Assembly (NCBI GenBank): GCA_035527835.1
Contig: DATKZS010000041.1
Location: 8,848-72,847 of the forward strand
Direction of reading: 5' to 3'
From: DATKZS01 sp035527835 [NCBI: bacterium]
GTDB lineage: Bacteria; RBG-13-61-14
Length of the DNA stretch: 64,000 nucleotides
Below, in pieces: positions 37,853 to 47,166 of this stretch; position 1 is the stretch's first letter; each line of letters begins with the position of its first letter. The translations under genes were made by a program, and so were the position numbers. The notes under the pieces are model-generated. The model was not told the origin of the DNA, made no database searches, and saw only the letters and a list, made by a program, of their open reading frames with translations.

Positions 37853-38887
37853 TTACTTCGGCCCGTCCTTCATTTCCTTGGTCATGGCCGGCGCCTGGGC
37901 GGGGGGCGGAGGATAATCCGGATTGCCCACGATCGTCCCCACGTTGATCGTCACCCCCTCCTGCTGCAGGAACTCGCGGATGATCCGCTCCAGCTCCGCG
38001 CGGTCCATGTCCCCGTACTCGCGCTCCATGTACGCCGTGAACCGGTCCAGGCGGTCCGCGATACGGCTGAGCTGGTCCGCCGCGTTCACGAGCTCCTCGA
38101 TCTTGGCCCGCGTCGCATCGCTGTCCTCCGGCGCCATGGCCCGCAGCTCGTCCACCGTGCTGTTGAGCTTGCGCACCAGCCCCCGGGCCTCTCTAAGCGT
38201 CGGCCCGGCCTGGTCCAATGTGGTCCGCAGGTCGGCGAGCAGGGGCTTGAGCTCGGGCCTGAGGTCAGCGGTCATGGCGCTGAGGTCTCCCGAAGCCGCT
38301 GCCCCATTCTTCAGCAGGCTCTTTACGTGGTCCACGTCCTCAGGCCCCAGCCGCGAAATTGAGGCCAGCAGCCCACGGAACCTCTCCCGGTCCTCCGCCG
38401 AGAGCGAGCCCATCAGGTCCTTCAAGCCCTGCACCAGCTCCACCGCCTGCCCGATCAGAGCGTCCAGGTTCGGTGGCTCGATCCCCCGAACCACGTCCCC
38501 GTCCTCCAATGCCTTTTCCGCCGGAGACCCCGGCGTGATCTCAACGATCTTGCCGCCCAAAAGGCTCTCCATCTGCACCGAGAATCTCGAGTCCTTCCGG
38601 ATCAGCTCCTTGGCCCGCTTGTCTATCAACAGTTCGAGCTGCAGCGGAGGCTCATTGTGAGTGAGGTCCTGCGGAAAACGGATCGCGTCAACCTTCCCCA
38701 CCTTCGCCCCCGCCAGGTCAACGTCGGACCCCGGCTTGATCCCGCCCGCGTAGTCCAGCGACACGATCACCCGATAGGTGTTGGAGAACGGGTTCCAGTC
38801 CCCCAAAATGAAGATGAACGCCAGCACCAGGCCCGCCGCCGCGGTCACCACCAGCCCTACCTTCACCTCTAAGCTGAATTTGTCCAT
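37853..38887 (-). CDS. MlaD/MCE-domain lipid-binding protein
   Basis: 344 residues: an N-terminal transmembrane anchor (VGLVVTAAAGLVLAFIFIL), then one MCE domain (VIVSLDYAGGIKPGSDVDLAGAKVGKVDAIRF...SLLGGKIVEITPG), then a long helical/coiled tail. It is the periplasmic lipid-carrying ring subunit of an MlaFEDB-like transporter that moves phospholipids between membranes. A pair of MlaE-like permeases and two MlaF-like ATPases are on the same strand, one permease directly upstream (39106). Confidence 0.92.
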   Translation of the reverse strand: MDKFSLEVKVGLVVTAAAGLVLAFIFILGDWNPFSNTYRVIVSLDYAGGIKPGSDVDLAGAKVGKVDAIRFPQDLTHNEPPLQLELLIDKRAKELIRKDSRFSVQMESLLGGKIVEITPGSPAEKALEDGDVVRGIEPPNLDALIGQAVELVQGLKDLMGSLSAEDRERFRGLLASISRLGPEDVDHVKSLLKNGAAASGDLSAMTADLRPELKPLLADLRTTLDQAGPTLREARGLVRKLNSTVDELRAMAPEDSDATRAKIEELVNAADQLSRIADRLDRFTAYMEREYGDMDRAELERIIREFLQQEGVTINVGTIVGNPDYPPPPAQAPAMTKEMKDGPK

Positions 38888-38937
38888 ATCATCTCCGCCT
38901 GTTTCAAAAGGTCCGCGATGTTTTCGAGATATATTTT

Positions 38938-39073
38938 TTGCCGCAGATGAACGCAGATTAACGCAGATATTAAGAAAAATTAAATGTCATGCCTATGGAT
39001 GGCGAATGCTTCTTTTTCCTTTCTTTATTTTAGTCCTTTTTTATCTGTGTTCATCTGCGTTCATCTGCGGCTA
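38938..39073. repeat. Hairpin repeat, ACAGATGAACAC class (third member)
   Basis: Left arm ccgcagatgaacgcagattaacgcagat. Right arm atctgtgttcatctgcgttcatctgcgg. Fills the gap between the MCE gene and its permease. Confidence 0.85.
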
Positions 39074-39105
39074 ATATCTTCTCTTGACTCCATGGCATCC
39101 AGTCC

Positions 39106-39996
39106 TCACGTGAAGCTCAGCACCGCGCTCACCAGTTTATCAGCGATGGCGCTGATGGTAAAGTCCAAAATGATTATGATCAGGATCGAGGTCACAACCG
39201 ACTTGGTCGTGGCCTCCCCGACGCCCCGCGCCCCGCCCCCGGCCGTGAGACCGTAATAGCAGCTCGTGATCGGGACCACCCACCCCAGCGCCAGCGCCTT
39301 CAGGATCAGGTTGATGAAATCAGGCCAGCCCACGTAAGCGTTCATCGTGCCCAAATACGTCTGGTAATTGAAAATCGTGAAGCTCGACAAAAAACCCATC
39401 ATGAACGCCGCGAACAGCCCGATCACCGAAAGCGCCATCCCCATCACCATGCACGCCGCGAACCGAGGCACCACCAGGTAATGCACCGGGCTCACGCCCA
39501 TCAGCTCCAAGGCGTCAATCTGGTCCGTCGTCTTCATGCCCCCGATCTCCGCCGTGAACCCGGCGCCCACCTTCGCCGCCAGCATCGCCATCACCACCGT
39601 CGCCCCGAACTCCCGGAAGAACATCAGACCCGCGATCCCCGGGATCAGGCTGATGTTGTGCAAAACCCGCGTGAGCTGGAACCGGAGCTCCAGCATTACG
39701 ATCATCCCCAAAAACCCCAACGTCGCCGCGATCAGCGGGATCGTCTGCCAACCAACCACCACCGCCTGCTGCATGAACAACCGGAACCGGTACGGCGGCC
39801 GGATGAGCCCCCACAACGTCTCCACCAACAGCTTCGCAATCCCCCCCGTCGTCTCCAGAAACCTCAGCAACTGCTCCCCGATCCCCTCGAACGTCAGCCC
39901 CAGCAAGGCCACGCGCAGGATCTGCGCCACCGTGAGATAAATCACCCGCAGCGTCGGGTTCGTGATCCATTGCTCGATGGTTTTTTCTTTATTCAT
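39106..39996 (-). CDS. MlaE-like ABC permease (2)
   Basis: 296 residues with the MlaE/YrbE fold: an amphipathic lead (TNPTLRVIYLTVAQILR), about five helices, and the conserved MFFREFGATVVMAMLAAKVGAGFTAEIGGMKTTDQIDALELMGVSP loop, equivalent to 'RIGSAIAAELGTMKVTEQIDAL'. Near the C-terminus CYYGLTAGGGARGVGEATTKSVV is typical. Partner of the MCE protein downstream. No Shine-Dalgarno is obvious. A second permease gene is at 46315. Confidence 0.92.
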   Translation of the reverse strand: MNKEKTIEQWITNPTLRVIYLTVAQILRVALLGLTFEGIGEQLLRFLETTGGIAKLLVETLWGLIRPPYRFRLFMQQAVVVGWQTIPLIAATLGFLGMIVMLELRFQLTRVLHNISLIPGIAGLMFFREFGATVVMAMLAAKVGAGFTAEIGGMKTTDQIDALELMGVSPVHYLVVPRFAACMVMGMALSVIGLFAAFMMGFLSSFTIFNYQTYLGTMNAYVGWPDFINLILKALALGWVVPITSCYYGLTAGGGARGVGEATTKSVVTSILIIIILDFTISAIADKLVSAVLSFT

Positions 39997-40040
39997 TATC
40001 GCGCCAACCTATTAAAGATCGCGGCCTGCCGCCGGTGAGT

Positions 40041-40235
40041 GCGCAAGCTTTGGAGTGCGCGCGGCTTGCCGCCGCTTTCGTGAGCCGGGAGCTTGCTCCC
40101 GGCGGAGCTTCCCGGGCACCCAAGGTTGCGGAGTGCTTCACGCTTGCTCCCAATGGATTGAAGAGCTTTCTTCCGTGTTCCGGCAAGCAAGCTTGCCGAG
40201 CGAAAGCGGCGGCAAGCCGCGCGCACTCCAAAGCG
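40041..40235. repeat. REP element family A, copy A2
   Basis: Same architecture and orientation as A1: outer stem gcgcaagctttggagtgcgcgcgg, inner hairpins gccgggagcttgctcccggc and gcaagcaagcttgc. It lies immediately downstream of the RAYT stop. Confidence 0.9.
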
Positions 40236-40249
40236 TTCCGCACTGCAAT

Positions 40250-40780
40250 TTAAAAATCGTCAACCACATTGACCTTGTCCGTCTTGAAACCATAGATCAT
40301 TTTCCGAAACGCGTGCCCCGCGTTCAGTTCGAACCATTTCGCAGAGCACCATTCATATTGGTCGGCGACGGGAACAATCTTGTGATGGACCGGGTTCTGG
40401 TGGACGTAGTTTAGCCTAGCGAAATAGGATTTTTCAAAAGTAAGGTGCGAGTCCCAGTACTGGAACCACACCTTACGGCCCGGCGCATTGTCCATTCGGT
40501 TCAGCTCACGGGCTGAGAGGCTGTGCAGTTTGCGGATGAAGGGCCGCAATGTCTCCGGGCCGCCGCGGCACAGGGAGATGAAATGGTAATGATTGCTCAT
40601 CAGCGCCCATGCCTGCAGCTTCCATTGGTATTGGCCCGCGAGATCGAACAGCAGGTCCTGGAGCATGTTGAGCCGTTCGGGAGAGTTGAAAAGACGCTCC
40701 TTCCGACTGGTCGCGGCCGTCACCATGAACGCTCCCGGTTGTTCCAACCGATGCACGGGCGCATGGGGCCAATCACTCAT
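40250..40780 (-). CDS. REP-associated tyrosine transposase (RAYT-2)
   Basis: 176 residues of the Y1 transposase family: MSNHYHFISLC carries the His-U-His motif, LNYVHQNPVHHKIV and the helix FEKSYFARLNYVHQNP carry the catalytic Tyr region, with an N-terminal FMVTAATSRKERLF. Unrelated in detail to RAYT-1 at 2.2 kb. Its gene lies between two direct copies of the ~200-bp REP element (A2 and A3), the classical RAYT-REP arrangement. Further copies lie at 17.8 kb and 42.2 kb. Confidence 0.9.
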   Translation of the reverse strand: MSDWPHAPVHRLEQPGAFMVTAATSRKERLFNSPERLNMLQDLLFDLAGQYQWKLQAWALMSNHYHFISLCRGGPETLRPFIRKLHSLSARELNRMDNAPGRKVWFQYWDSHLTFEKSYFARLNYVHQNPVHHKIVPVADQYEWCSAKWFELNAGHAFRKMIYGFKTDKVNVVDDF

Positions 40781-40801
40781 CTCAACCGTCTCCTATTAAG
40801 T

Positions 40802-40995
40802 GCGCAAGCTTCGGAGTGCGCGCGGCTTGCCGCCGCTTTTGCGAGCCGGGAGCTTGCTCCCGGCGGTGTTTCCCTCGTACTCACGCCTTGTGATTTTGCA
40901 CCACGTCTTTCATTGGATTGAAGAGCTTGTTCCATGTTCCGGCAAGCAAGCTTGCCGATCCAAAGCGGCGGCAAGCCGCGCGCACTCCAAAGCGG
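40802..40995. repeat. REP element family A, copy A3
   Basis: Direct copy of A2 on the other side of RAYT-2. Core attggattgaagagct is shared with A2. Confidence 0.88.
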
Positions 40996-41062
40996 CAAGC
41001 CGCAGTCCAAGACCGAGGCTGAAATGCCCTGGGAACGCCGGCCATGTGGGCGCCGCGGCGTT

Positions 41063-42121
41063 TTATTTAATGATCCCAACATCCCTGAGAGTCCGATCCT
41101 TGCCTTTTTGTTCTGTTACGCATTTTTCAAGCATGAACAGAATTATTCTCCTGCAGACATCAAACATCAACTCGATTTCCCATTCCTCGATATTTAGAGT
41201 CTGATCATCGTAGGCAAAGCCGTGCATGATCTGGCTGCGGGCTTTATAGTACTTCTTTTTTATCAGCTTTTTAGCTTTACTTTTTACGTCCTCCGGGCCT
41301 GGCAACAAGATATCAATTCCTCTGGCCAATTGATTGCCCTTTCCTCTGGAACCATTAGGCTTTAAGCATAAAAGCTCAAGTATCAAGCAGGAAAAAGCGA
41401 TCTTATGATCCGGATACTTCGAGTCTTGTGCGATCACATACCAGTTTATTGCAAACCTTAGATAGCTGAAATTCTGATTGTCTCTTTCATCGTCGAATAA
41501 TGTCCTGATCTGTTTCTCCAACTTTAAAAATCCATCCTCCGTGCTATTTCTCCAGTAAAATCTCATGTACTGACTATTACGCCATTCTCTCAGTTCCAGG
41601 GTCTCTTCTGGCAATTGCTCAAACGTAATCTCTCCTCTTTTGAACCTTTTGTATTCTTGGAGCGCTGTTCTAAGATTGGCTGGAGCATCAATATCAGGGA
41701 TGTCTTCCCACTGGTGCAGGGGTTGGTGGGGATAGCATTTTGCCAATGAACCTTGTGCATAATCCTCACTAAAAGTTCTGGTAGCGATGGCGGGAAATTT
41801 ATATAATAGCCTCAGGGCATAACCCACGAATGTGAAGTGCTTATCATGGAGTTCCTTCGCGTTAAAACAAAGAAAATATTTATCCCTCAGAAACTTTTCT
41901 TTTTCAAACATAGTGGGGATCAATGTGCCAGTGCTCATAGTGTGATTTCCTGAATCTCCTTGTTTCCGTTCAAACCAATCATTTATCTGTTCTGGCGTCA
42001 GCTTGATGAAAGAACAATAAGGAAGTATTATTCCCGATTCAGAAAACTCATCTGGAGCGTTAAAGCAGCCCAATGGCGTTATTGACCAGAAGTCCATTTC
42101 ATTGTCCATCGGTTCGGCCAC
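41063..42121 (-). CDS. Apea-like HEPN-domain protein (candidate defence factor)
   Basis: 352 residues with a GTG start preceded by GGAGAGG. The C-terminal ~120 residues form a helical domain: FSCLILELLCLKP...RGKGNQLARGIDILL, then KKKYYKARSQIMHGF, where Arg295-x4-His300 is the HEPN RNase motif (R-x4-6-H). The N-terminal part (residues 1-190) is unrecognised. The gene is clearly lower in GC than its surroundings. It lies between REP elements A3 and A4 in opposite orientation. HEPN RNases are common in abortive-infection and toxin systems, so this is a likely accessory or defence gene. Confidence 0.7.
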   Translation of the reverse strand: MAEPMDNEMDFWSITPLGCFNAPDEFSESGIILPYCSFIKLTPEQINDWFERKQGDSGNHTMSTGTLIPTMFEKEKFLRDKYFLCFNAKELHDKHFTFVGYALRLLYKFPAIATRTFSEDYAQGSLAKCYPHQPLHQWEDIPDIDAPANLRTALQEYKRFKRGEITFEQLPEETLELREWRNSQYMRFYWRNSTEDGFLKLEKQIRTLFDDERDNQNFSYLRFAINWYVIAQDSKYPDHKIAFSCLILELLCLKPNGSRGKGNQLARGIDILLPGPEDVKSKAKKLIKKKYYKARSQIMHGFAYDDQTLNIEEWEIELMFDVCRRIILFMLEKCVTEQKGKDRTLRDVGIIK

Positions 42122-42153
42122 CCGTCTTTTTCCTCTCCACTATAAATATAAGG

Positions 42154-42360
42154 GCGCAAGCTTTGGAGTGCGCGCGGCTTGCCGCCGCTTTCGCTCGGCC
42201 AGCTTGCTGGCCGGTTCCGGAATAAGTTCTTCAATCCGCCAGAAAAAAGCTTGAAGCACTCCCCAGCTTTGGTTGCACCAGGGAAGTCCGCCGGGAGCAA
42301 GCTCCCGGCTCGCGAAAGCGGCGGCAAGCCGCGCGCACTCCAAAGCGCAAGCCGCGCACT
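42154..42360. repeat. REP element family A, copy A4 (inverted)
   Basis: Same outer stem as A2. The inner hairpins are in swapped order (ggccagcttgctggcc first, then gggagcaagctcccgg), so the copy is inverted relative to A1-A3. Confidence 0.88.
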
Positions 42361-42365
42361 CCACA

Positions 42366-42527
42366 TCAAAACGGCCTTGCCAGAGCCTTCTCCGCCACCT
42401 TCCCCGTCTCCGGGTTCCAAGGATACACATCCATACCAATCACCTTCAACCCCGTCTCCCGCTCCTCCTGCTCCAAAAGTCTCTCCGGGTCGCCATTCCT
42501 GACCTTCAGGCAGAAAGGCTCGAAGCT
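42366..42527 (-). pseudogene. 3' fragment of an unidentified coding sequence
   Basis: A 53-residue open stretch with no start codon: FEPFCLKVRNGD, RLLEQEERETGLKVIGMD and YPWNPETGKVAEKALARPF then TGA. Composition looks coding, and the reading frame is cut by a stop upstream. Likely a remnant left when repeats and accessory genes were inserted. Family not recognised. The rest of 42528-42666 shows nothing coding. Confidence 0.5.
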
Positions 42528-42666
42528 CTAATACCAGACCCGAAAAGGTCCGCTCTGCCGTCTAAATGCTTGCTAATGTCCATGATGCCGTTCCCGTCGG
42601 CCACCCGCTGAACTTAAAGCCAAAGTATCATAAGTGCGGCGCTCCGCCGTCAATGATAATAAGCCC

Positions 42667-45600
42667 TCAGCCAATGAGGCTAAGCGGCTTGATCTCGAAT
42701 TCTTCGAGTCTCAATCCGATTTCCTTCTGGGCGCCTTCAAAAAGCTCCTCCGCGCCCGTCTGGAGAAGATCGTGAGGCACCGGCCAGATTTTCACTAAAC
42801 GGTCATGGCTCGCGGATACGATCTGATTGCCGTCCGGAGAGAACACCACTGCGCTTACAGACTCGGTATGTTGGGTGAGGGTGAGCAGGCATTTCCCTTC
42901 CGGGAGGCTCCAGAGCTTTATGGTTTTATCATCACCCGCGGAAGCGAGATATTTGCCGTCGGGGGAAAAAGCCGCGGAACGAACCCAGTAGGAATGGCCG
43001 ACCAGGTCCATTAAACATTCACCGTTTCCAGCGTCCCAGATTTTGATGATCTCGTTGCCGGTGGAAAAGATGAAACGGCCGTCCCTGGAATAACCGATGC
43101 ACAAGACCTCATTAGCGATCCCGGCGAAAATTTTTTCGCACTCCCCGGTTTCCACGGCCCACAGACGCAAGTCGCCTTGGACGGATTCAAATCCCTGCCT
43201 TTCGAGAGCGCCTCCGGAAATAAAATGTTTCCCGTCCGGGGAAAAGGCCACGGACGTTACTGGGTTGCGATGTCCGGTGAAAGTCCGCACACACTCACCG
43301 GACTGGAGATGCCATAGTTTGATCGAGCGGTCATATCCGCCGGATAAAATAGATTTGCCGTCAGGAGAGAATGCCACGGTCAGCACATCATCGTCGTGCC
43401 CGGTCAGGGTTCGTTGCAGTTTTCCATCCTGTGGGGCCCATACTTTGATGGTATCATCATAACTGGCCGTGGCTATTAATTTGCTGTCCGGTGAGAATGC
43501 CACGGCGGAGACCCTGGCTTCGTGCCCGGCAAAGCCGCGGAGATATTCTCTCCTGCTCGCCGACCAGATAATTACCTTTCTGCCGTCATCGGCGGAAGCG
43601 ATGAACCTCCCGTCCGGCGAATATGCCACGGCTACAACTTCGCTCTCGTGTTCGTCCAAGGTAACGATCACCTCGTTTTCACGGAGTTCCCAGATTTTAA
43701 TAGTGCGGTCCCAGCTCCCTGAAGCCGCATACATCCCGGCTGGTGAAAAGGCCAGGGTGCTTACCCTTGCCTCGTGAGCGACGAAGCTTCTGAGGACTCG
43801 CGTATGTTCGGCCGACCACAACCGTAAAGTGTTATCATTTCCGCCGGAGAGGAATAGGTCTCCCTGGGCGTGAAAATCCGCCGCGAATATCTGGTCCTGA
43901 TGCCCGGTATAGGTTGCCAAGCATTCGCCTGTTTCAATATTCCAGAGCTTGAGAGTGTTGTCCTTGGAGGCCGATAAAATATAGCGTGAATCCGGATCAA
44001 AGCCGGCCCAGTTTATTTCCTCCTCATGGCCCGAAAAGGTCCGCATGCATTCTCCGGAGTCCAGGGTCCATAATCGGAGAGTCTTATCCCAGCTGGCGGA
44101 AAGAATGTATCTTCCGTCGGGCGAAAAATCCACCGCCGTTATCCAGTCGGAATGCCCGGCAAAGGTTTTTATACACTCGCCGCGGCCAGTGTCCCACAGC
44201 TTCATCGTCTGGTCAACGCTCCCTGAAAGGACTCGGTTGCCGAGGGGAGAGACGGCAATGCAGGTAACTTGGGCATCATGCTTGGCAAGGATGCGGGAAA
44301 TTTGCCCGCTCTTCGCGTCCCAGACTTTCACGCTGTCACCGCTGGCGGAAAAGATGAGCTGGCCGTCGGACGCATAGGCAATGGAGGTCACCCAGTCATC
44401 TTGGCCGACAAAGGTGCGGACGCATTCCCCGGTTTCCAATGCCCACAGTTTCATGGAACCGTCCCAACTCCCGGATAACAGAAAATTGCCTTCCGGGGAA
44501 AAGCACAGGGCGGAAATGCGATCCTGATGTCCAATCAAGGTCCGGCGGAGACTGATCCGGATCGGCTGAGCGGACTCGCGATAGAGGGCGGAACGCACAT
44601 CCTGCCTGCCGGAGAGGACCAATGCCTTCGCGCAATAAATCGCTGAGTCATTCCAGCGCCCCTCCTTCTCTGAGTGGATGCCATATTGATAATAGGCCTC
44701 GGCCAGGTTCCGTTTGGCCTCTGCTTCCCTTAGACTTGCCAGGGCCCGCTGTTCTTCCGCGATCTTCCTCTGTTGTTCAATGATCCTTCTCTGCTCCACC
44801 GCAAGGTTACGTTCCGTCCGCACCCGGATGAATGATGCGGTGCCAAATAAGCCAAGCACCACTCCCTCAACGGCCTCAACCAGCGCGCCGGCGTCGGCAT
44901 ACCTTTGCTCCCGCTTCTTTTCAAGACATTTCTGCGCGATTGAGCAAAGTTCGGGCGGCGCCTCCGGCTCCTTTTCGGTTACCGGGACCACCGAATCGCA
45001 CACTACATTGGTGATTACCTCATAAAGGCTCGATCCCCAAAACGGCGGCTTGCCGGTGAGGATTTCGTAGAGGATCGCTCCCAGGGACCAGACGTCGCTC
45101 CTCTCGTCAATATCCTCGATATTGCCTTTGGCCTGCTCCGGACTCATATATGCGGGGGTCCCCATGGGTTGTCCGGGAACGGTCTCGAGCAATAGATTCC
45201 CTTTAATAAGTTGCATCGCTTCCATTGCGGCAAGAGAGTCGGTCTCGTCAACGGCGCCGCACATCTTGGCCAGGCCCCAGTCCAGAACCATGGTATCGCT
45301 GAATTCTCCCACCACGATGTTTTGAGGCTTCAGATCGCGGTGAATGACCCTCTTCGAGTGCGCATACGCCATGGCGTGGCAGACATCAAGATAGAACGGC
45401 AATAATTGGAGACGATCGAACAGGTCATGGCATTCTTCTAACATCTCCATCAATGTTTTTCCACGCACCAGGCGCATGGTGTAATAAATGGTCCCATCCG
45501 AACGACGCGCGATCTCATATACCGGAACGATGCTGGGGTGCTCGAGCTGGCCCGTGATGCGCGCCTCGCGCAGGAAGCGTTTGGTAGCATCCACGGTTAT

Positions 45601-46188
45601 GCGTTGCGGGCTGTGGGCAGGGTCGTTTGGTCCGTGCTTCTCCGGCAGGAGTTCCTTGAGAGCAATTTCGCGCCCGATATGAAGGTCCCGTGCCAATATG
45701 ATACGGCCGATCCCGCCCCGGGCGTACTCTTTCTTCAAGATATAACGGCCGGGATGCTCGATCGTGATACCGTCCGTATCGCCGAAATCATATGGCGAGG
45801 ATGCCGGGTCATTTTCCGTTATCCCGTCCGCATGTTTACCTCCAAACGGGCGCGAAGAAAGGGCCACGCCCTCGGAGCCCAAAACGATCGAACCCGAAAA
45901 CGATTTATGCACCATCGGCTCGCCGCCGAAAGAATGCAGCGTCTCCGAGGCGTCTCCCCCATGCGCCTGGATCTGGCGATCCAGGAGGCCGTTCATCAAC
46001 ACCCGGTCCTCTTCTTTAATGAGGCCGAGCGAAACCAGTATTTCTCCCAGATTCTTGGTCGGATCAGTAGCAAAAACAGCGGCGGCTTTAGCCATATCAA
46101 TGGCTTCGATGAAATGTAACTGGACCGCGATGACCCCGAAGAGCAGGTTCCGGTCACGCAAGGCTTTCTGGTTCATGTCCTTCGCCAT
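42667..46188 (-). CDS. Ser/Thr protein kinase fused to 14 WD40 repeats
   Basis: About 1173 residues from ATG 46188 (AGGAG nine bases upstream). An N-terminal header (residues ~10-90: LLFGVIAVQLHFIEA...LGEILVSLGLI...HGGD) resembles that on Planctomycetes kinases. The kinase domain (~149-430) has a Gly loop YARGGIGRIILA, Lys in IALKEL, HRDLKPQN, DWGLAK in place of DFG, and GTPAYMSPEQA. A coiled-coil/linker follows, then 14 WD40 repeats (two likely seven-bladed propellers), each with GH...FSPDG...SGS.D.T.KLW. It probably binds partner proteins via WD40. Located inside the split Mla cluster. Confidence 0.93.
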   Translation of the reverse strand: MAKDMNQKALRDRNLLFGVIAVQLHFIEAIDMAKAAAVFATDPTKNLGEILVSLGLIKEEDRVLMNGLLDRQIQAHGGDASETLHSFGGEPMVHKSFSGSIVLGSEGVALSSRPFGGKHADGITENDPASSPYDFGDTDGITIEHPGRYILKKEYARGGIGRIILARDLHIGREIALKELLPEKHGPNDPAHSPQRITVDATKRFLREARITGQLEHPSIVPVYEIARRSDGTIYYTMRLVRGKTLMEMLEECHDLFDRLQLLPFYLDVCHAMAYAHSKRVIHRDLKPQNIVVGEFSDTMVLDWGLAKMCGAVDETDSLAAMEAMQLIKGNLLLETVPGQPMGTPAYMSPEQAKGNIEDIDERSDVWSLGAILYEILTGKPPFWGSSLYEVITNVVCDSVVPVTEKEPEAPPELCSIAQKCLEKKREQRYADAGALVEAVEGVVLGLFGTASFIRVRTERNLAVEQRRIIEQQRKIAEEQRALASLREAEAKRNLAEAYYQYGIHSEKEGRWNDSAIYCAKALVLSGRQDVRSALYRESAQPIRISLRRTLIGHQDRISALCFSPEGNFLLSGSWDGSMKLWALETGECVRTFVGQDDWVTSIAYASDGQLIFSASGDSVKVWDAKSGQISRILAKHDAQVTCIAVSPLGNRVLSGSVDQTMKLWDTGRGECIKTFAGHSDWITAVDFSPDGRYILSASWDKTLRLWTLDSGECMRTFSGHEEEINWAGFDPDSRYILSASKDNTLKLWNIETGECLATYTGHQDQIFAADFHAQGDLFLSGGNDNTLRLWSAEHTRVLRSFVAHEARVSTLAFSPAGMYAASGSWDRTIKIWELRENEVIVTLDEHESEVVAVAYSPDGRFIASADDGRKVIIWSASRREYLRGFAGHEARVSAVAFSPDSKLIATASYDDTIKVWAPQDGKLQRTLTGHDDDVLTVAFSPDGKSILSGGYDRSIKLWHLQSGECVRTFTGHRNPVTSVAFSPDGKHFISGGALERQGFESVQGDLRLWAVETGECEKIFAGIANEVLCIGYSRDGRFIFSTGNEIIKIWDAGNGECLMDLVGHSYWVRSAAFSPDGKYLASAGDDKTIKLWSLPEGKCLLTLTQHTESVSAVVFSPDGNQIVSASHDRLVKIWPVPHDLLQTGAEELFEGAQKEIGLRLEEFEIKPLSLIG

Positions 46189-46314
46189 TGGCGGAACTCC
46201 TCGCATATCGGCCCGCAATCAGCGCCGGCTGAAAACGGCATTCAAGCCCTAGCTCCATCTCTTTATCCCGCCCATCCTGTCCATCCCTGTTAAATGCCTC
46301 TTCCCCTTCCCCCT

Positions 46315-47166
46315 TCAATCAAAAAACAACAGCGTCTCCGCCACCTGGAAGGTGATTGACGCGATGCTGGCCATCACGTAGTCGCACAGGAAAATGGCGA
46401 TCGAGCTGGTGACCAGGCACGAGTTCACGGCCTTTCCCACTCCCTCGGTCCCGCCCTCCGTGCTCATGCCCTTGTAGCAGGAGATGGTCGAGAGCAGGAG
46501 CCCGAAGAACAGGCCCTTGGCCATCCCGTTGAACAGCGCCCACGCCGCGGCCAGGCTCCGCACGTTCGCGAAATAATACGACAGCCCCATGTCCCGGAGC
46601 AGGTACACCGCCACCGCCCCGCCCACGCTCGCCACCACCAGGCCCGCCACCGTCAGCACGAAGATCATCAGCGTCACCGCGATGAACCGCGGCACCACCA
46701 GAAACTGCATCGGGTCCGCGCCCAGGCAACGCACCGCGTCAATCTGCTCCGTCACCTTCATCGTCCCCAGCTCCGCCGTGATATAAGCCCCGATCCGGCC
46801 CGCGATCATGATCGAGACCAGCACCGGCCCCACCTCTCGAAGCAGCCCCGACGTCGTGATCCCGCCCAGGTACTGCGTCGCCCCGAACAGCGAGAGCGCG
46901 TACTCGAACTGGATCGCCACGATCGCCCCCACGAATACCCCGGCGATAATAACGATCGGAAGCGACTTCACCCCCACCTGGTAAAGCTGGATGATCAGCT
47001 CGCGCCACTCGAACGGACGCCGGAACATGTGCCTCCACACCTGCACGAAAAAAATCGCCATCCCGCCCAGGTCCTGCAAAAAGGGACCGAACCACGTGAA
47101 CAAGAACCCGATCACCAGGAACGGGAACTGCCACAGCCGCGCGATCCTCTTCCACGCCCCGCTCAT
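46315..47166 (-). CDS. MlaE-like ABC permease (1)
   Basis: About 283 residues: a lead helix, five membrane helices and the signature SIMIAGRIGAYITAELGTMKVTEQIDAVRCLGADP, plus CYKGMSTEGGTEGVGKAVNSCLV near the end. ATG 47166 overlaps the stop of the upstream ATPase (ATGA). This is the classical MlaE partner. A homologous permease lies at 39106 beside the MCE gene; the two are separated by 6.3 kb of inserted DNA. Confidence 0.93.
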   Translation of the reverse strand: MSGAWKRIARLWQFPFLVIGFLFTWFGPFLQDLGGMAIFFVQVWRHMFRRPFEWRELIIQLYQVGVKSLPIVIIAGVFVGAIVAIQFEYALSLFGATQYLGGITTSGLLREVGPVLVSIMIAGRIGAYITAELGTMKVTEQIDAVRCLGADPMQFLVVPRFIAVTLMIFVLTVAGLVVASVGGAVAVYLLRDMGLSYYFANVRSLAAAWALFNGMAKGLFFGLLLSTISCYKGMSTEGGTEGVGKAVNSCLVTSSIAIFLCDYVMASIASITFQVAETLLFFD

